This document shows, in pieces, positions 1 to 6,242 of a stretch of 11,813 nt of DNA. Source of the DNA: Pseudomonadota bacterium (lineage in GTDB: Bacteria; Pseudomonadota; Gammaproteobacteria; Burkholderiales; Burkholderiaceae). Position numbers and translations under genes: made by a program. How positions within the stretch are numbered: the stretch's first letter is position 1; every line of letters begins with the position of its first letter. The stretch spans positions 1 through 11,813 of the forward strand of contig JAKORH010000081.1 of NCBI GenBank assembly GCA_029777935.1, given 5' to 3'. The notes below the pieces were generated by a model. It saw only the letters and a program-made list of their open reading frames with translations. It made no database searches and was not told the origin of the DNA.

Positions 1-494
1 CCGAAGGCAATCTCGGCGACGGCCTCGCCGACCTGCCGGGCTGGCTGGAGGCCCGCGTGCCGATCGCGATCGGCAGCGACAGCCATGTCGGCCGCGACTG
101 GCGCGAGGAGCTGCGCTGGCTCGACTACGGCCAACGCCTCGTGCTGCGCCAGCGCAACGTCGCCGCGGCGCCATCGGCGGGCGAGCCGTCGACCGCCGCG
201 CGGTTGTTTGACCATGCGGTGCGCGCCGGCGGGCCGGCCGCGGGCGAGGCGCTGTGGGGGCTGCGCGAAGGGGCGCGTGCCGATGCGCTGGTGGCCGACC
301 CGCACGACCCGGCGCTCGCCGGCATCCCGACACAGCGGCTGCTCGACGCAATCGTGTTCTCCGGCCCGGCACGGCCATGGCGCGACGTGATGGTCGCCGG
401 TCGCTGGGTCGTCCGCGATCGCGTGCATCCGCAGGGCGGCGCGATCGCGGCGCGCTTCGCCGACGCGATGGGCGCGCTCTGGCACGACGGCTGA
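1..494 (+). CDS. hutF: Formimidoylglutamate deiminase, C-terminal part (5' end outside window)
   Basis: The frame is open from the window edge (first whole codon at position 3) to a TGA at 492-494, giving 163 residues of a protein usually about 450 long. HutF is a cytoplasmic, metal-dependent amidohydrolase that removes ammonia from N-formimidoyl-L-glutamate to give N-formyl-L-glutamate in the five-step histidine route. Visible hallmarks are EGNLGDG at residues 1-7 of the fragment, GSDSHV at 24-29 with the conserved metal/catalytic Asp26, then EELRWLDYGQRL and RQRNV. The C-terminal beta strands, with VAGRWVVRDR, are typical of the composite amidohydrolase domain. The EGNLGDG and EELR..DYGQRL blocks separate it from guanine deaminase and TRZ/ATZ relatives. 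The gene ends 29 bp from a convergent acyl-CoA dehydrogenase, so no hutG (formylglutamate deformylase) follows it; other hut genes would have to lie upstream or elsewhere. Confidence 0.92.
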   Translation, partial: EGNLGDGLADLPGWLEARVPIAIGSDSHVGRDWREELRWLDYGQRLVLRQRNVAAAPSAGEPSTAARLFDHAVRAGGPAAGEALWGLREGARADALVADPHDPALAGIPTQRLLDAIVFSGPARPWRDVMVAGRWVVRDRVHPQGGAIAARFADAMGALWHDG

Positions 495-502
495 TGCGCG
501 CA

Positions 503-517
503 GCGGCCGCCGGCCGC
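503..517. terminator. Possible bidirectional terminator hairpin between convergent genes
   Basis: The 29-bp gap between the stop codons of hutF and the convergent acyl-CoA dehydrogenase holds a perfect 15-bp GC palindrome: stem GCGGCC, loop GCC, stem GGCCGC. There is no T-run on either side, so it is not a textbook intrinsic terminator. Its position between two converging stops is the main argument. In DNA this GC-rich a 6-bp stem can arise by chance. Confidence 0.35.
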
Positions 518-523
518 CGCTCT

Positions 524-1678
524 TCAGTCTGCCAGCACCGCGCGCGCGATGACCGTGCGCTGGATCTCGGAGGCGCCTTCGTAGATGCGGAGGATGCGCG
601 CATCGCGCACGTGGCGCTCCAGCGGCAGCTCGCGCGTGAAGCCGTAGCCGCCATGCAGTTGCAGCGCACGGTCGGTGACGAAGGCGACGGTCTCTGACGC
701 GTGCAGCTTCGCCATCGCGCTGTGCGCCGAATACGGCAGCCCGGCGGCGCGCAGCGCAACGGCCTGCATCGCGAGCGCCCACGCGGCCTCGAGCTGCGTG
801 CGCATGTCGGCCAGCATGAACTGCACCGCCTGCTTCGCCGCGAGCGGCTCGCCCGCCACCTTTCGCCCGCGCACCCAATCGGTCGCGGCCGCGAGCGCCG
901 CTTCGGCGATGCCGATCGCACTGGCGGCGACGTCGAGCCGGCTGCCGTCGAGCACCTTCATCGCGGTGCGAAAGCCGCTGCCTTCAGGGCCGAGGCGGTT
1001 TTCCGCCGGGACGCGCACTTCATCTAACGACACCTCGAACGCATGCGCGGCGCGGATGCCCATCAGCTTCTCGGGCTTGCCGACCGTGACGCCGGGCCGG
1101 TCGCGCTCGACGACGAAGGCGCTGACGCCGCGCGCGCCGGCTTCCGGGTCGGTCTTCGCGAAGACGACGATGAATGCCGCCTCGCCGGCATTCGAGATGA
1201 ACTGTTTGGTGCCGCTGATGCGATAGCCGCCCGAGTCGTCGCGCAGTGCGCGCGTGCGCAGATCGGCCGGATGCGATCCGCCCGTGGGCTCGGTGAGCGC
1301 GAAGGCGGCGAGCGCCTCGCCGGCCGCCGCGCGCGGCAGCCAGCGTGTGCGCTGCGCGTCGTCGCCGCCGATCAGCACCGCCTCGGTGCCGAGGATGTGC
1401 GCGCCGATCATCGACGAGGTGGCCGCACAGGCCCGGGCCACCTCGACCAGCGCAAGGAACATCGCCGCCGGCGAGACGCCGGGCCCGCCGAAGCGCTCGG
1501 GAATGTTGAGCCCCATCAGGCCGAGGCCGGCGAGCGCAGGCACGTGGCAGGTGCACGAGGCTTCGCTCGCGTCGAGTTCGGCCGCGCGCGGCGCCAGCAC
1601 CTCGGCGGCGAAACGCGCCACCGCGTCGGCGAGCGCACGATCCTCGTCGGTGGTGCCGAGGCGGGGGAAGGTCTTCAT
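524..1678 (-). CDS. Acyl-CoA dehydrogenase (short/branched-chain type)
   Basis: This encodes a 384-residue FAD-dependent acyl-CoA dehydrogenase, the usual family length, which would oxidise an acyl-CoA to its 2,3-enoyl form and pass electrons to electron-transfer flavoprotein. I chose the ATG at 1678 because AAGGACG lies just upstream and the protein then begins at the normal place; the open frame continues to 1822 but only across the end of the upstream gene. Visible blocks: N-terminal helical domain (about 10-120), FALTEPTGGSHPADLRTRA (127-145) and ISGTKQFISNAG (154-165) of the middle beta domain, ALQLHGGYGFTRE (338-350), and IYEGASEIQR (365-374) with the expected catalytic base Glu367. Two usual blocks are altered: the common GSD reads GSH (134-136), and the common RxxFG reads RKVAG (272-276). 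It lies 37 bp after a CoA-transferase gene, probably in one operon. It is clearly distinct from the glutaryl-CoA dehydrogenase at the right end. The substrate is unknown. Confidence 0.9.
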   Translation of the reverse strand: MKTFPRLGTTDEDRALADAVARFAAEVLAPRAAELDASEASCTCHVPALAGLGLMGLNIPERFGGPGVSPAAMFLALVEVARACAATSSMIGAHILGTEAVLIGGDDAQRTRWLPRAAAGEALAAFALTEPTGGSHPADLRTRALRDDSGGYRISGTKQFISNAGEAAFIVVFAKTDPEAGARGVSAFVVERDRPGVTVGKPEKLMGIRAAHAFEVSLDEVRVPAENRLGPEGSGFRTAMKVLDGSRLDVAASAIGIAEAALAAATDWVRGRKVAGEPLAAKQAVQFMLADMRTQLEAAWALAMQAVALRAAGLPYSAHSAMAKLHASETVAFVTDRALQLHGGYGFTRELPLERHVRDARILRIYEGASEIQRTVIARAVLAD

Positions 1679-1715
1679 CGGGTCGTCCTTCGTTCGATTG
1701 ATCAGAGTCGCGCCG

Positions 1716-2969
1716 TCAGGCGGCGGCGCGGGAGTCGCCGAACGCGCCCGCAGCCTGCCACGCTGCGATCGCCGCCGCGTCGGCGCCGAGCCACTCGGCG
1801 AGCACCGCCGCGGTGTGTTCACCGAGCGCGGGTGCGCGTCGCGGCACGGCCGCGTCGGCGGAGCCGAACTTCACCGGCTGCACCGGCACGCGCAGCCCCT
1901 CGATGCGCGGATGGTCGACCGCACGCAGCAGCGCGCGCGCCTCGGCGTGCGGCGACGCGTAGGCCTCGGCGACGTTGCGGATCGGCGCCGCCGGCACGCC
2001 CGCCGCCTCCATCGCCTGCACCGCGTCGTCGGCACTGTGGCGCGCGGCCCACGTTTCGATCGCATCGCGCAGTACCGGCTCGTGGCGCAAGCGCTGGTCG
2101 TCCGACGCGAAGCGCGGATCCGCGGTGAACTCGGGCCGGCCGATCACTGCGGCGAACGCGGCGAACAGTTTTTCGTTCAGCACCGCGACCGCGAAGTGGC
2201 CATCGCGCGCACGGTAGACGCCGAACGGCGCCGACAGCGGATGGCGGTTGCCGACGCGTCGCGCCGGCTCACCGGTGAAGAGGTAGCGCGCGGTCGCGGT
2301 CGCGAGGAAGGCGAGCGTGGTGTCGAGCATCGCGACGTCCACGTGCCGGCCACGGCCTGTCGCGCGTGCGTCATGCAGCGCGGCGAGCGCAGCCCACGAT
2401 GCCCACAGCCCGGCGCCCACGTCGGACACTGCCTCGCCGACCAGCGTCGGCGGACCGGCCGGATCGCCGGTGGCTTCCATCAGCCCGCTCATCGCCTGCA
2501 CGACGATGTCGTAGGCCGGCCGCTGCGCGAGCGGCCCGGTCTGGCCGAAGCCCGAGATGCTGACGAAAACGAGCTTCGGGTTGACCTCCCGTAGTGCTGC
2601 GGCGCCGATGCCGAGCCGATCGGCGACGCCGGGGCGGAAGTTCTCGAACACGAGGTCCGCGCCGGCGGCGAGGCGCCGCACGACTTCGCGCGCCGCGGGA
2701 CTCTTCAGATCGAGCACGATGCCGCGCTTGTTGCGGTTCATGGCCGAGAAGAGCGCGCTCTCGCCGGCGCGCATCGGACCGATCGAGCGGTAGTCGTCAC
2801 CCTGCGGCGGCTCGACTTTGACGACGTCGGCGCCGAGGTCGGCGAGCAGCGCGCTCGCCAGCGGGCCGGCGAGCACGCGTGTGAAGTCGAGCACGCGCAC
2901 GTCGGCGAGCGGACGGTCGCCGCTGCGCGTGTTGGGCAGAGTGTCCGGCCGATCGGTGGTCGCGGTCAT
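1716..2969 (-). CDS. CaiB/BaiF family (family III) CoA-transferase
   Basis: This encodes 417 residues of a cytoplasmic family III CoA-transferase, which moves CoA from a donor acyl-CoA to a carboxylic acid. The ATG at 2969 is preceded by GAGGAG at good spacing; the much longer open frame to 4292 is antisense to the regulator and was not used. Family blocks are VRVLDFTRVLAGP (24-36), LADLGADVVKVEPP (42-55), NRNKRGIVLDL (78-88), FENFRPGVADRLG (108-120), SISGFGQTGP (137-146) and HVDVAMLD (209-216). Asp216 matches the Asp that forms the acyl-enzyme anhydride in formyl-CoA transferase. The C-terminal APALGEHT block is also present. It is the first gene of a unit with the downstream acyl-CoA dehydrogenase and is divergent from a LysR gene, an arrangement like the Pseudomonas glutarate genes gcdR/gcdG. 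Succinyl-CoA:glutarate CoA-transferase is therefore possible, but its partner here is not glutaryl-CoA dehydrogenase, so I leave the substrate open. Confidence 0.9.
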   Translation of the reverse strand: MTATTDRPDTLPNTRSGDRPLADVRVLDFTRVLAGPLASALLADLGADVVKVEPPQGDDYRSIGPMRAGESALFSAMNRNKRGIVLDLKSPAAREVVRRLAAGADLVFENFRPGVADRLGIGAAALREVNPKLVFVSISGFGQTGPLAQRPAYDIVVQAMSGLMEATGDPAGPPTLVGEAVSDVGAGLWASWAALAALHDARATGRGRHVDVAMLDTTLAFLATATARYLFTGEPARRVGNRHPLSAPFGVYRARDGHFAVAVLNEKLFAAFAAVIGRPEFTADPRFASDDQRLRHEPVLRDAIETWAARHSADDAVQAMEAAGVPAAPIRNVAEAYASPHAEARALLRAVDHPRIEGLRVPVQPVKFGSADAAVPRRAPALGEHTAAVLAEWLGADAAAIAAWQAAGAFGDSRAAA

Positions 2970-3056
2970 CGGGGTCTCCTCGTTCGGTGCGGCCGATTCT
3001 GGACACCGTATGCATAAACTGAAAGAATCTTCCTGGAATACGTTGCATTCGATTTT
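2970..3056. promoter_or_regulatory. Divergent promoter/operator region with LysR-type T-N11-A box
   Basis: This 87-bp gap separates the start codons of the CoA-transferase (minus) and the LysR gene (plus), and is clearly more AT-rich than its flanks. Positions 3028-3040 form a T-N11-A motif with an inner dyad TTCC-T-GGAA (3030-3038), the form recognised by LysR-type regulators. TGCAT also occurs at 3011-3015 and 3044-3048, 33 bp apart, about three helical turns. On the minus strand a weak promoter can be drawn: TTCCAG (3038-3033), 16-bp spacer, TATGCA (3016-3011), about 40 bp before the ATG. Its -35 box falls inside the dyad. The dyad is seen in the sequence; the promoter boxes are inferred. 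Confidence 0.55.
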
Positions 3057-4001
3057 GTGATCCACTGCAGCATCCGCCAGCTCGAGTACTTCGCCGCGGC
3101 CGCGACGCACGGCGGCGCGGCGCGCGCGGCGGCGGCGTTGCACGTGTCGCAGCCGTCGATCAGCAAGGCGATCGCCGAGCTCGAGGCATTGTGGGACGAG
3201 CGCCTGTTCGTGCGCCAGCCGGCGCGCGGCCTCGAGCTGACGCCGGCCGGAGCGGCACGCGCGCGTGCGGTGCGCGCGCTGCTCGCGCAGGCGGCGCCGC
3301 TTTGCGCGCCGCGCGGGCGCGGCGTGGCCGGCGCGGCACCGGAGGCGCTGGCCGGCACGCTGCGCATCGGCTGCCTCGCGAGCCTGGGCCCGCGCTACCT
3401 GCCGGCCATCCTCGCGCGTCTCGCGCGCGACTGGCCCGGCATCGACCTGATGCTCGATGAGAGCGACACCGAGGCACTGCTCGCCCGGCTCGAGCGCGGC
3501 GCGCTCGACGCCGCGTTGCTGTACGACCTTGGCCTTGCGCGAAGGGTCAGCCTCGAGCCGCTCGCACTGCTGTGGCCGCATGCGGTGCTGCCGCGCGGTC
3601 ATGCGCTGGCGCGGCGCGGCAGCGTCGCGCTGGCCGACCTCGCGCGCGAGCCGCTGGTGCTGATCAATCTGCCGGGAAGCCGCGAGTACTTCCTCTCGCT
3701 GTTTCGAGGCGCGGGCGTGCAGCCGCGCGTGGCGCGCGAGACGCCTTCGTACGACATGGTGCGCGGCCTCGTCGCCAACGGCCTCGGCGTGTCGGTGCTC
3801 ACGACGCCCGCCGGGCACGACCGCGCCGAGGACGGCCGGCGCGTGGTCACGCGCCGGCTGCGCGCGCCGGTGCGGCCGCAGGCGGTGGTGCTGGCCACAC
3901 CGGCGGCGGGTGTCGCGCAGGCGGATCTGCTGGCGGCGTTTGCGCGAGTCGCGCGCGCGGTGATCGCATCGCCGGCGAGCCACCCGAGCGATCGGGGCTG
4001 A
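3057..4001 (+). CDS. LysR family transcriptional regulator
   Basis: This encodes a 314-residue LysR-type regulator, normal family length. The N-terminal winged helix-turn-helix spans about residues 5-65, with IRQLEYFAAAA, the recognition region HVSQPSISKAIAELE (29-43) and LELTPAGAARAR (58-69). An effector-binding, periplasmic-binding-protein-like domain follows from about residue 98 (TLRIGCLASLGPRYLPAIL) and includes GLVANGLGVSVL. The start is the GTG at 3057: no ATG, GTG or TTG precedes it in frame before a TAA, and the protein begins at the usual distance from the HTH. There is no convincing Shine-Dalgarno sequence in front of it (the run is GATTTT), so translation may be weak. It is divergent from the CoA-transferase/acyl-CoA dehydrogenase pair and most likely controls that pair and itself through the T-N11-A dyad between them. 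The inducer is unknown, but a CoA-pathway acid or CoA ester is a reasonable guess. Confidence 0.9.
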   Translation: MIHCSIRQLEYFAAAATHGGAARAAAALHVSQPSISKAIAELEALWDERLFVRQPARGLELTPAGAARARAVRALLAQAAPLCAPRGRGVAGAAPEALAGTLRIGCLASLGPRYLPAILARLARDWPGIDLMLDESDTEALLARLERGALDAALLYDLGLARRVSLEPLALLWPHAVLPRGHALARRGSVALADLAREPLVLINLPGSREYFLSLFRGAGVQPRVARETPSYDMVRGLVANGLGVSVLTTPAGHDRAEDGRRVVTRRLRAPVRPQAVVLATPAAGVAQADLLAAFARVARAVIASPASHPSDRG

Positions 4002-4173
4002 CGACGTTTGCGTGCGTGTTCGCAGCCACGCACGCGGATGCGCTGCGTCACGATCGCGGCTCCGTCGCCCCGGCGGAGGCCGTGGCCAAATTTGCCGCGT
4101 TCGAAATTGGGCCCCGGCCTCCGCCGGGGCGACGAGGCTCGCTGGTTGGTCAAGTCTTCGCAATCCCAACCCG
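4002..4173. other. Convergent intergenic region, no gene seen
   Basis: This 172-bp gap lies between the stop codons of the plus-strand LysR gene and the minus-strand C45 hydrolase. Apart from the long palindrome at 4063-4134 I see no gene or RNA in it. Reading frames that cross it have no start with a ribosome-binding site and no recognisable product. Confidence 0.6.
4063..4134. repeat. Long imperfect palindrome (REP-like intergenic repeat, possible bidirectional terminator)
   Basis: Arms 4063-4082 and 4115-4134 are perfect 20-bp reverse complements (beginning CGTCGCCCCGG on each strand). After one mismatch (4083/4114), a second stem continues: 4084-4093 against 4104-4113, nine of ten pairs. 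A 10-nt loop closes it (4094-4103). The result is a 72-nt hairpin with about 29 pairs, far beyond chance. It sits 61 bp after the LysR stop and 39 bp after the convergent hydrolase stop, so it could end transcription from both sides, though no T-run follows. The GCCCCGGCGGAGGCCGGGGC-like core resembles the dispersed intergenic palindromes of high-GC proteobacteria. Only one copy is present here, so the repeat status is an inference. Confidence 0.75.
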
Positions 4174-5241
4174 TCAGGGGACACCAACCCTGCGCGCGCC
4201 CTGGCACGGCGCGTCGGCCGAGAAGTGCAACGTCGGTGCAGCGAGCGCATACACGGCGCACGAGATCGTGCGGGCGTCGCCGTCCTGACCATGGCGGCAC
4301 AGCCCGACCGCCTCGGGCGCGTCGTGCCGTCGCATCAGATCGAACGCATCCTCGATCTCGACCGAATCCGTCCACGCGCGCGCTGCCGCGTGCACGGCGG
4401 CCAGCCGCTGCGCTGAACTCGCGGCCATCGCGTCGTTCGCCGGGGGCTGCCAGCAGGCCGCCGTCTCTGCGCCGACAAAGTGGTTCGTCCTTGCGACGAC
4501 GCCGCGCGCGACGCGCTCGACCGACAATCGGTGATGCGTGAGCTCCACCGCGGCGACCACGCCTGATCTGTCCGCCATGATCAGCGAGCCGCCGCCGGCA
4601 TGCGCGCTGGCGCGGATCACGTCGAGCGCTTGGTCGACCTCCGCGGCGCGCGCCAGGATGCGCGTCATCAGGAAATAGCGCAGCAGGCCCACGCCGTGAT
4701 CCGATGTGCCGACTTGCGTGTCCGCCAGCGCCAGTCCCGAGCTGTTGATGCCGCTGGAGTAGACGCCCGGGCTGCCCAGGCTGCCGACGGCGAGAACGCG
4801 CCGCCCGTTCCACGCCGCGTCCAAATGGCGGAACACGCGCTGCAGCCCGATATGCTCGCCGCGGAAATCGCGATTCTTCACCAGCAGCGCACCATGCGCG
4901 CGGTCGGTGCGCGCCCACGCGGTGCAGCCGTCGGCCAGATCGCCGACCACGCCCAGATGCAGGTAGGCGAACATTTCGCGCTCGTCGATGCCGTAGCCCT
5001 GCGCGATGCCGCGCATCTCGTCCAGCTCGGCGGCCGCGTTCTGTTCGTGATAGCGCCATTGCGCGTCGAGATACGAACGCACCGGCCCCGCATCGAGTCG
5101 CTCGCGCGCCTCGCCCAGGCGCAGCGCCACGGCCGCGCGGACCGGCGCAATCGATTCCGGAACGGCGCGCGCCTGCGCCAGACCGCGTTCGAAGGCGCCG
5201 CCGGCCAGAACAACGACGCCGCTGTCGTAGTCCTGCGTCAT
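4174..5241 (-). CDS. C45-family autoproteolytic acyltransferase/hydrolase (Ntn hydrolase)
   Basis: This encodes a 355-residue relative of acyl-CoA:6-aminopenicillanic acid acyltransferase (MEROPS C45), enzymes that cleave or transfer an acyl group at an amide bond. The family is made as a precursor that cuts itself before a Cys, which then becomes the N-terminal nucleophile. Here DGCT places Gly105-Cys106, matching Gly102-Cys103 of the Penicillium enzyme. Other family blocks are LLVKNRDF (119-126), GINSSGLA (164-171), RTNHF (251-255) with a candidate oxyanion Asn253, and the terminal APCQG (345-349). No signal peptide is seen, so it should act in the cytoplasm. I chose the ATG at 5241 because it overlaps the upstream ATPase stop as ATGA; an in-frame ATG at 5259 would add six residues. 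It is the last gene of the ABC importer operon, so it probably processes what the importer brings in. The substrate (peptide, N-acyl amino acid, other amide) cannot be read from the sequence. Confidence 0.85.
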   Translation of the reverse strand: MTQDYDSGVVVLAGGAFERGLAQARAVPESIAPVRAAVALRLGEARERLDAGPVRSYLDAQWRYHEQNAAAELDEMRGIAQGYGIDEREMFAYLHLGVVGDLADGCTAWARTDRAHGALLVKNRDFRGEHIGLQRVFRHLDAAWNGRRVLAVGSLGSPGVYSSGINSSGLALADTQVGTSDHGVGLLRYFLMTRILARAAEVDQALDVIRASAHAGGGSLIMADRSGVVAAVELTHHRLSVERVARGVVARTNHFVGAETAACWQPPANDAMAASSAQRLAAVHAAARAWTDSVEIEDAFDLMRRHDAPEAVGLCRHGQDGDARTISCAVYALAAPTLHFSADAPCQGARRVGVP

Positions 5242-6242
5242 TCGGCCAGCAGATGGCAAGCGGCGACGCGCCCGTCAGCGAGCCGGATCGCGCGCGGCGC
5301 CACATCGCGGCACCGCTGCGTGGCGAGCGGACAGCGGGTGTGGAACTTGCAGCCGGGCGGCGGATTCAGCGGCGACGGCAGATCGCCCTGCAGCCGCACT
5401 CGCGCGCGCCGGCCCACGCGATCCAGCCGCGGCACAGCCGACAGCAGCGCCTGCGTGTACGGATGGCGCGGCGCTTCGAGGATCAGCCGGGTCGGGCCGG
5501 ACTCGACGATCTCGCCCAGGTACATGACGGCGATGCGATCGCTGACATAGCCGATCACCGCGATGTCGTGCGACACGAACAGGTAGGTCAGCCCCAGTTC
5601 GCGCCGCAGATCCTCAAGCAGGTGCAGGATCTGCGCCTGGATCGAAACGTCGAGCGCCGATACCGGCTCGTCGCAAACGAGGAACTGCGGATGGAGGATC
5701 AGTGCCCGCGCGATCCCGATGCGCTGCCGCTGCCCGCCGGAGAACTCGTGCGGATAGCGGCCCAGGTGTTCGGTGCGCAGCCCGACGTTCTCGATCATCG
5801 CGGCCACCCGGTCGCGCGCCTGCCGCCCGCGCGCGATGCCGTGCAGTCGCAGCGGCAGGCCGACGATCTCGGCCACCGTCTTGCGCGGGTTCAGCGACGC
5901 ATACGGATCCTGGAAGATGATCTGCATCCGGCGGCGCATTTCCTTCAACTGCACCGCGTCGAGCGCGGTCACGTTGACGCCGTCGAATTCCACGCGCCCC
6001 GCGGTCGGCTCGTGCAGCCGCAGGATCGCGCGCCCCAGCGTGCTCTTGCCGCAGCCGCTCTCGCCGATCAGGCCGACCGTCTCGCCGCGGCCGATCTCCA
6101 GCGTCACGCCGTTGACGGCGCGCACCAGCGACCCCGGGCGCCCGGTGATGCGGCCCCACAGGCCGCGGCGCGAGTCGTAGTGCTTGACCAGATCGGTGAC
6201 GCGGATCAGCGGCACGCGGTCCTCGACGCCGGCAGCACTCAC
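5238..6242 (-). CDS. Dipeptide/oligopeptide ABC transporter ATP-binding protein (DppF/OppF type)
   Basis: This encodes 334 residues, the second ATPase of a peptide-type importer, acting at the inner face of the cytoplasmic membrane. The start is GTG at 6242, which overlaps the TGA of the preceding ATPase gene as GTGA and has GGAGG seven bases upstream. The open frame runs further up to 7193 but only in antiphase over that gene. Motifs: Walker A GESGCGKST (60-68), Q-loop IIFQDPYASLNPR (108-120), signature FSGGQRQR (167-174), Walker B FLVCDEP (187-193), switch SHD (224-226). The C-terminal oligopeptide/dipeptide domain begins near 252 (RLILEAPRHPYTQ) and has four cysteines at 298, 304, 311 and 329 around PPGCKFHTRCP. 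Equivalent Cys sets in some Opp/Dpp ATPases bind a [4Fe-4S] cluster. The stop overlaps the hydrolase start by four bases. Confidence 0.93.
   Translation of the reverse strand: MSAAGVEDRVPLIRVTDLVKHYDSRRGLWGRITGRPGSLVRAVNGVTLEIGRGETVGLIGESGCGKSTLGRAILRLHEPTAGRVEFDGVNVTALDAVQLKEMRRRMQIIFQDPYASLNPRKTVAEIVGLPLRLHGIARGRQARDRVAAMIENVGLRTEHLGRYPHEFSGGQRQRIGIARALILHPQFLVCDEPVSALDVSIQAQILHLLEDLRRELGLTYLFVSHDIAVIGYVSDRIAVMYLGEIVESGPTRLILEAPRHPYTQALLSAVPRLDRVGRRARVRLQGDLPSPLNPPPGCKFHTRCPLATQRCRDVAPRAIRLADGRVAACHLLAE

Noticed and set aside
524..1678. Reading the left acyl-CoA dehydrogenase as glutaryl-CoA dehydrogenase because of its CoA-transferase and LysR neighbours
   Set aside because: It lacks the GCDH blocks (FKWDDPL, [21 protein letters not shown]), all present in the separate gene at 10889.
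1679..1822. N-terminal extension of the acyl-CoA dehydrogenase
   Set aside because: It overlaps the end of the CoA-transferase gene, is not acyl-CoA dehydrogenase-like, and the ATG at 1678 has its own ribosome-binding site.
1043..2594. Plus-strand open frames of 361 and 446 codons opposite the dehydrogenase and CoA-transferase
   Set aside because: They overlap each other in different frames, are Arg/Ala-rich, and lie opposite well-supported genes.
4063..4134. CRISPR repeat or attachment site
   Set aside because: There is only one palindrome, no spaced direct repeats, and no integrase or tRNA gene nearby.
2970..4292. An open frame continuing upstream of the CoA-transferase, which would make an 858-residue fusion
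   Set aside because: The extension is antisense to the LysR gene, is Arg/Ala-rich without any family signal, and the ATG at 2969 has a good GAGGAG site and the normal family N terminus.
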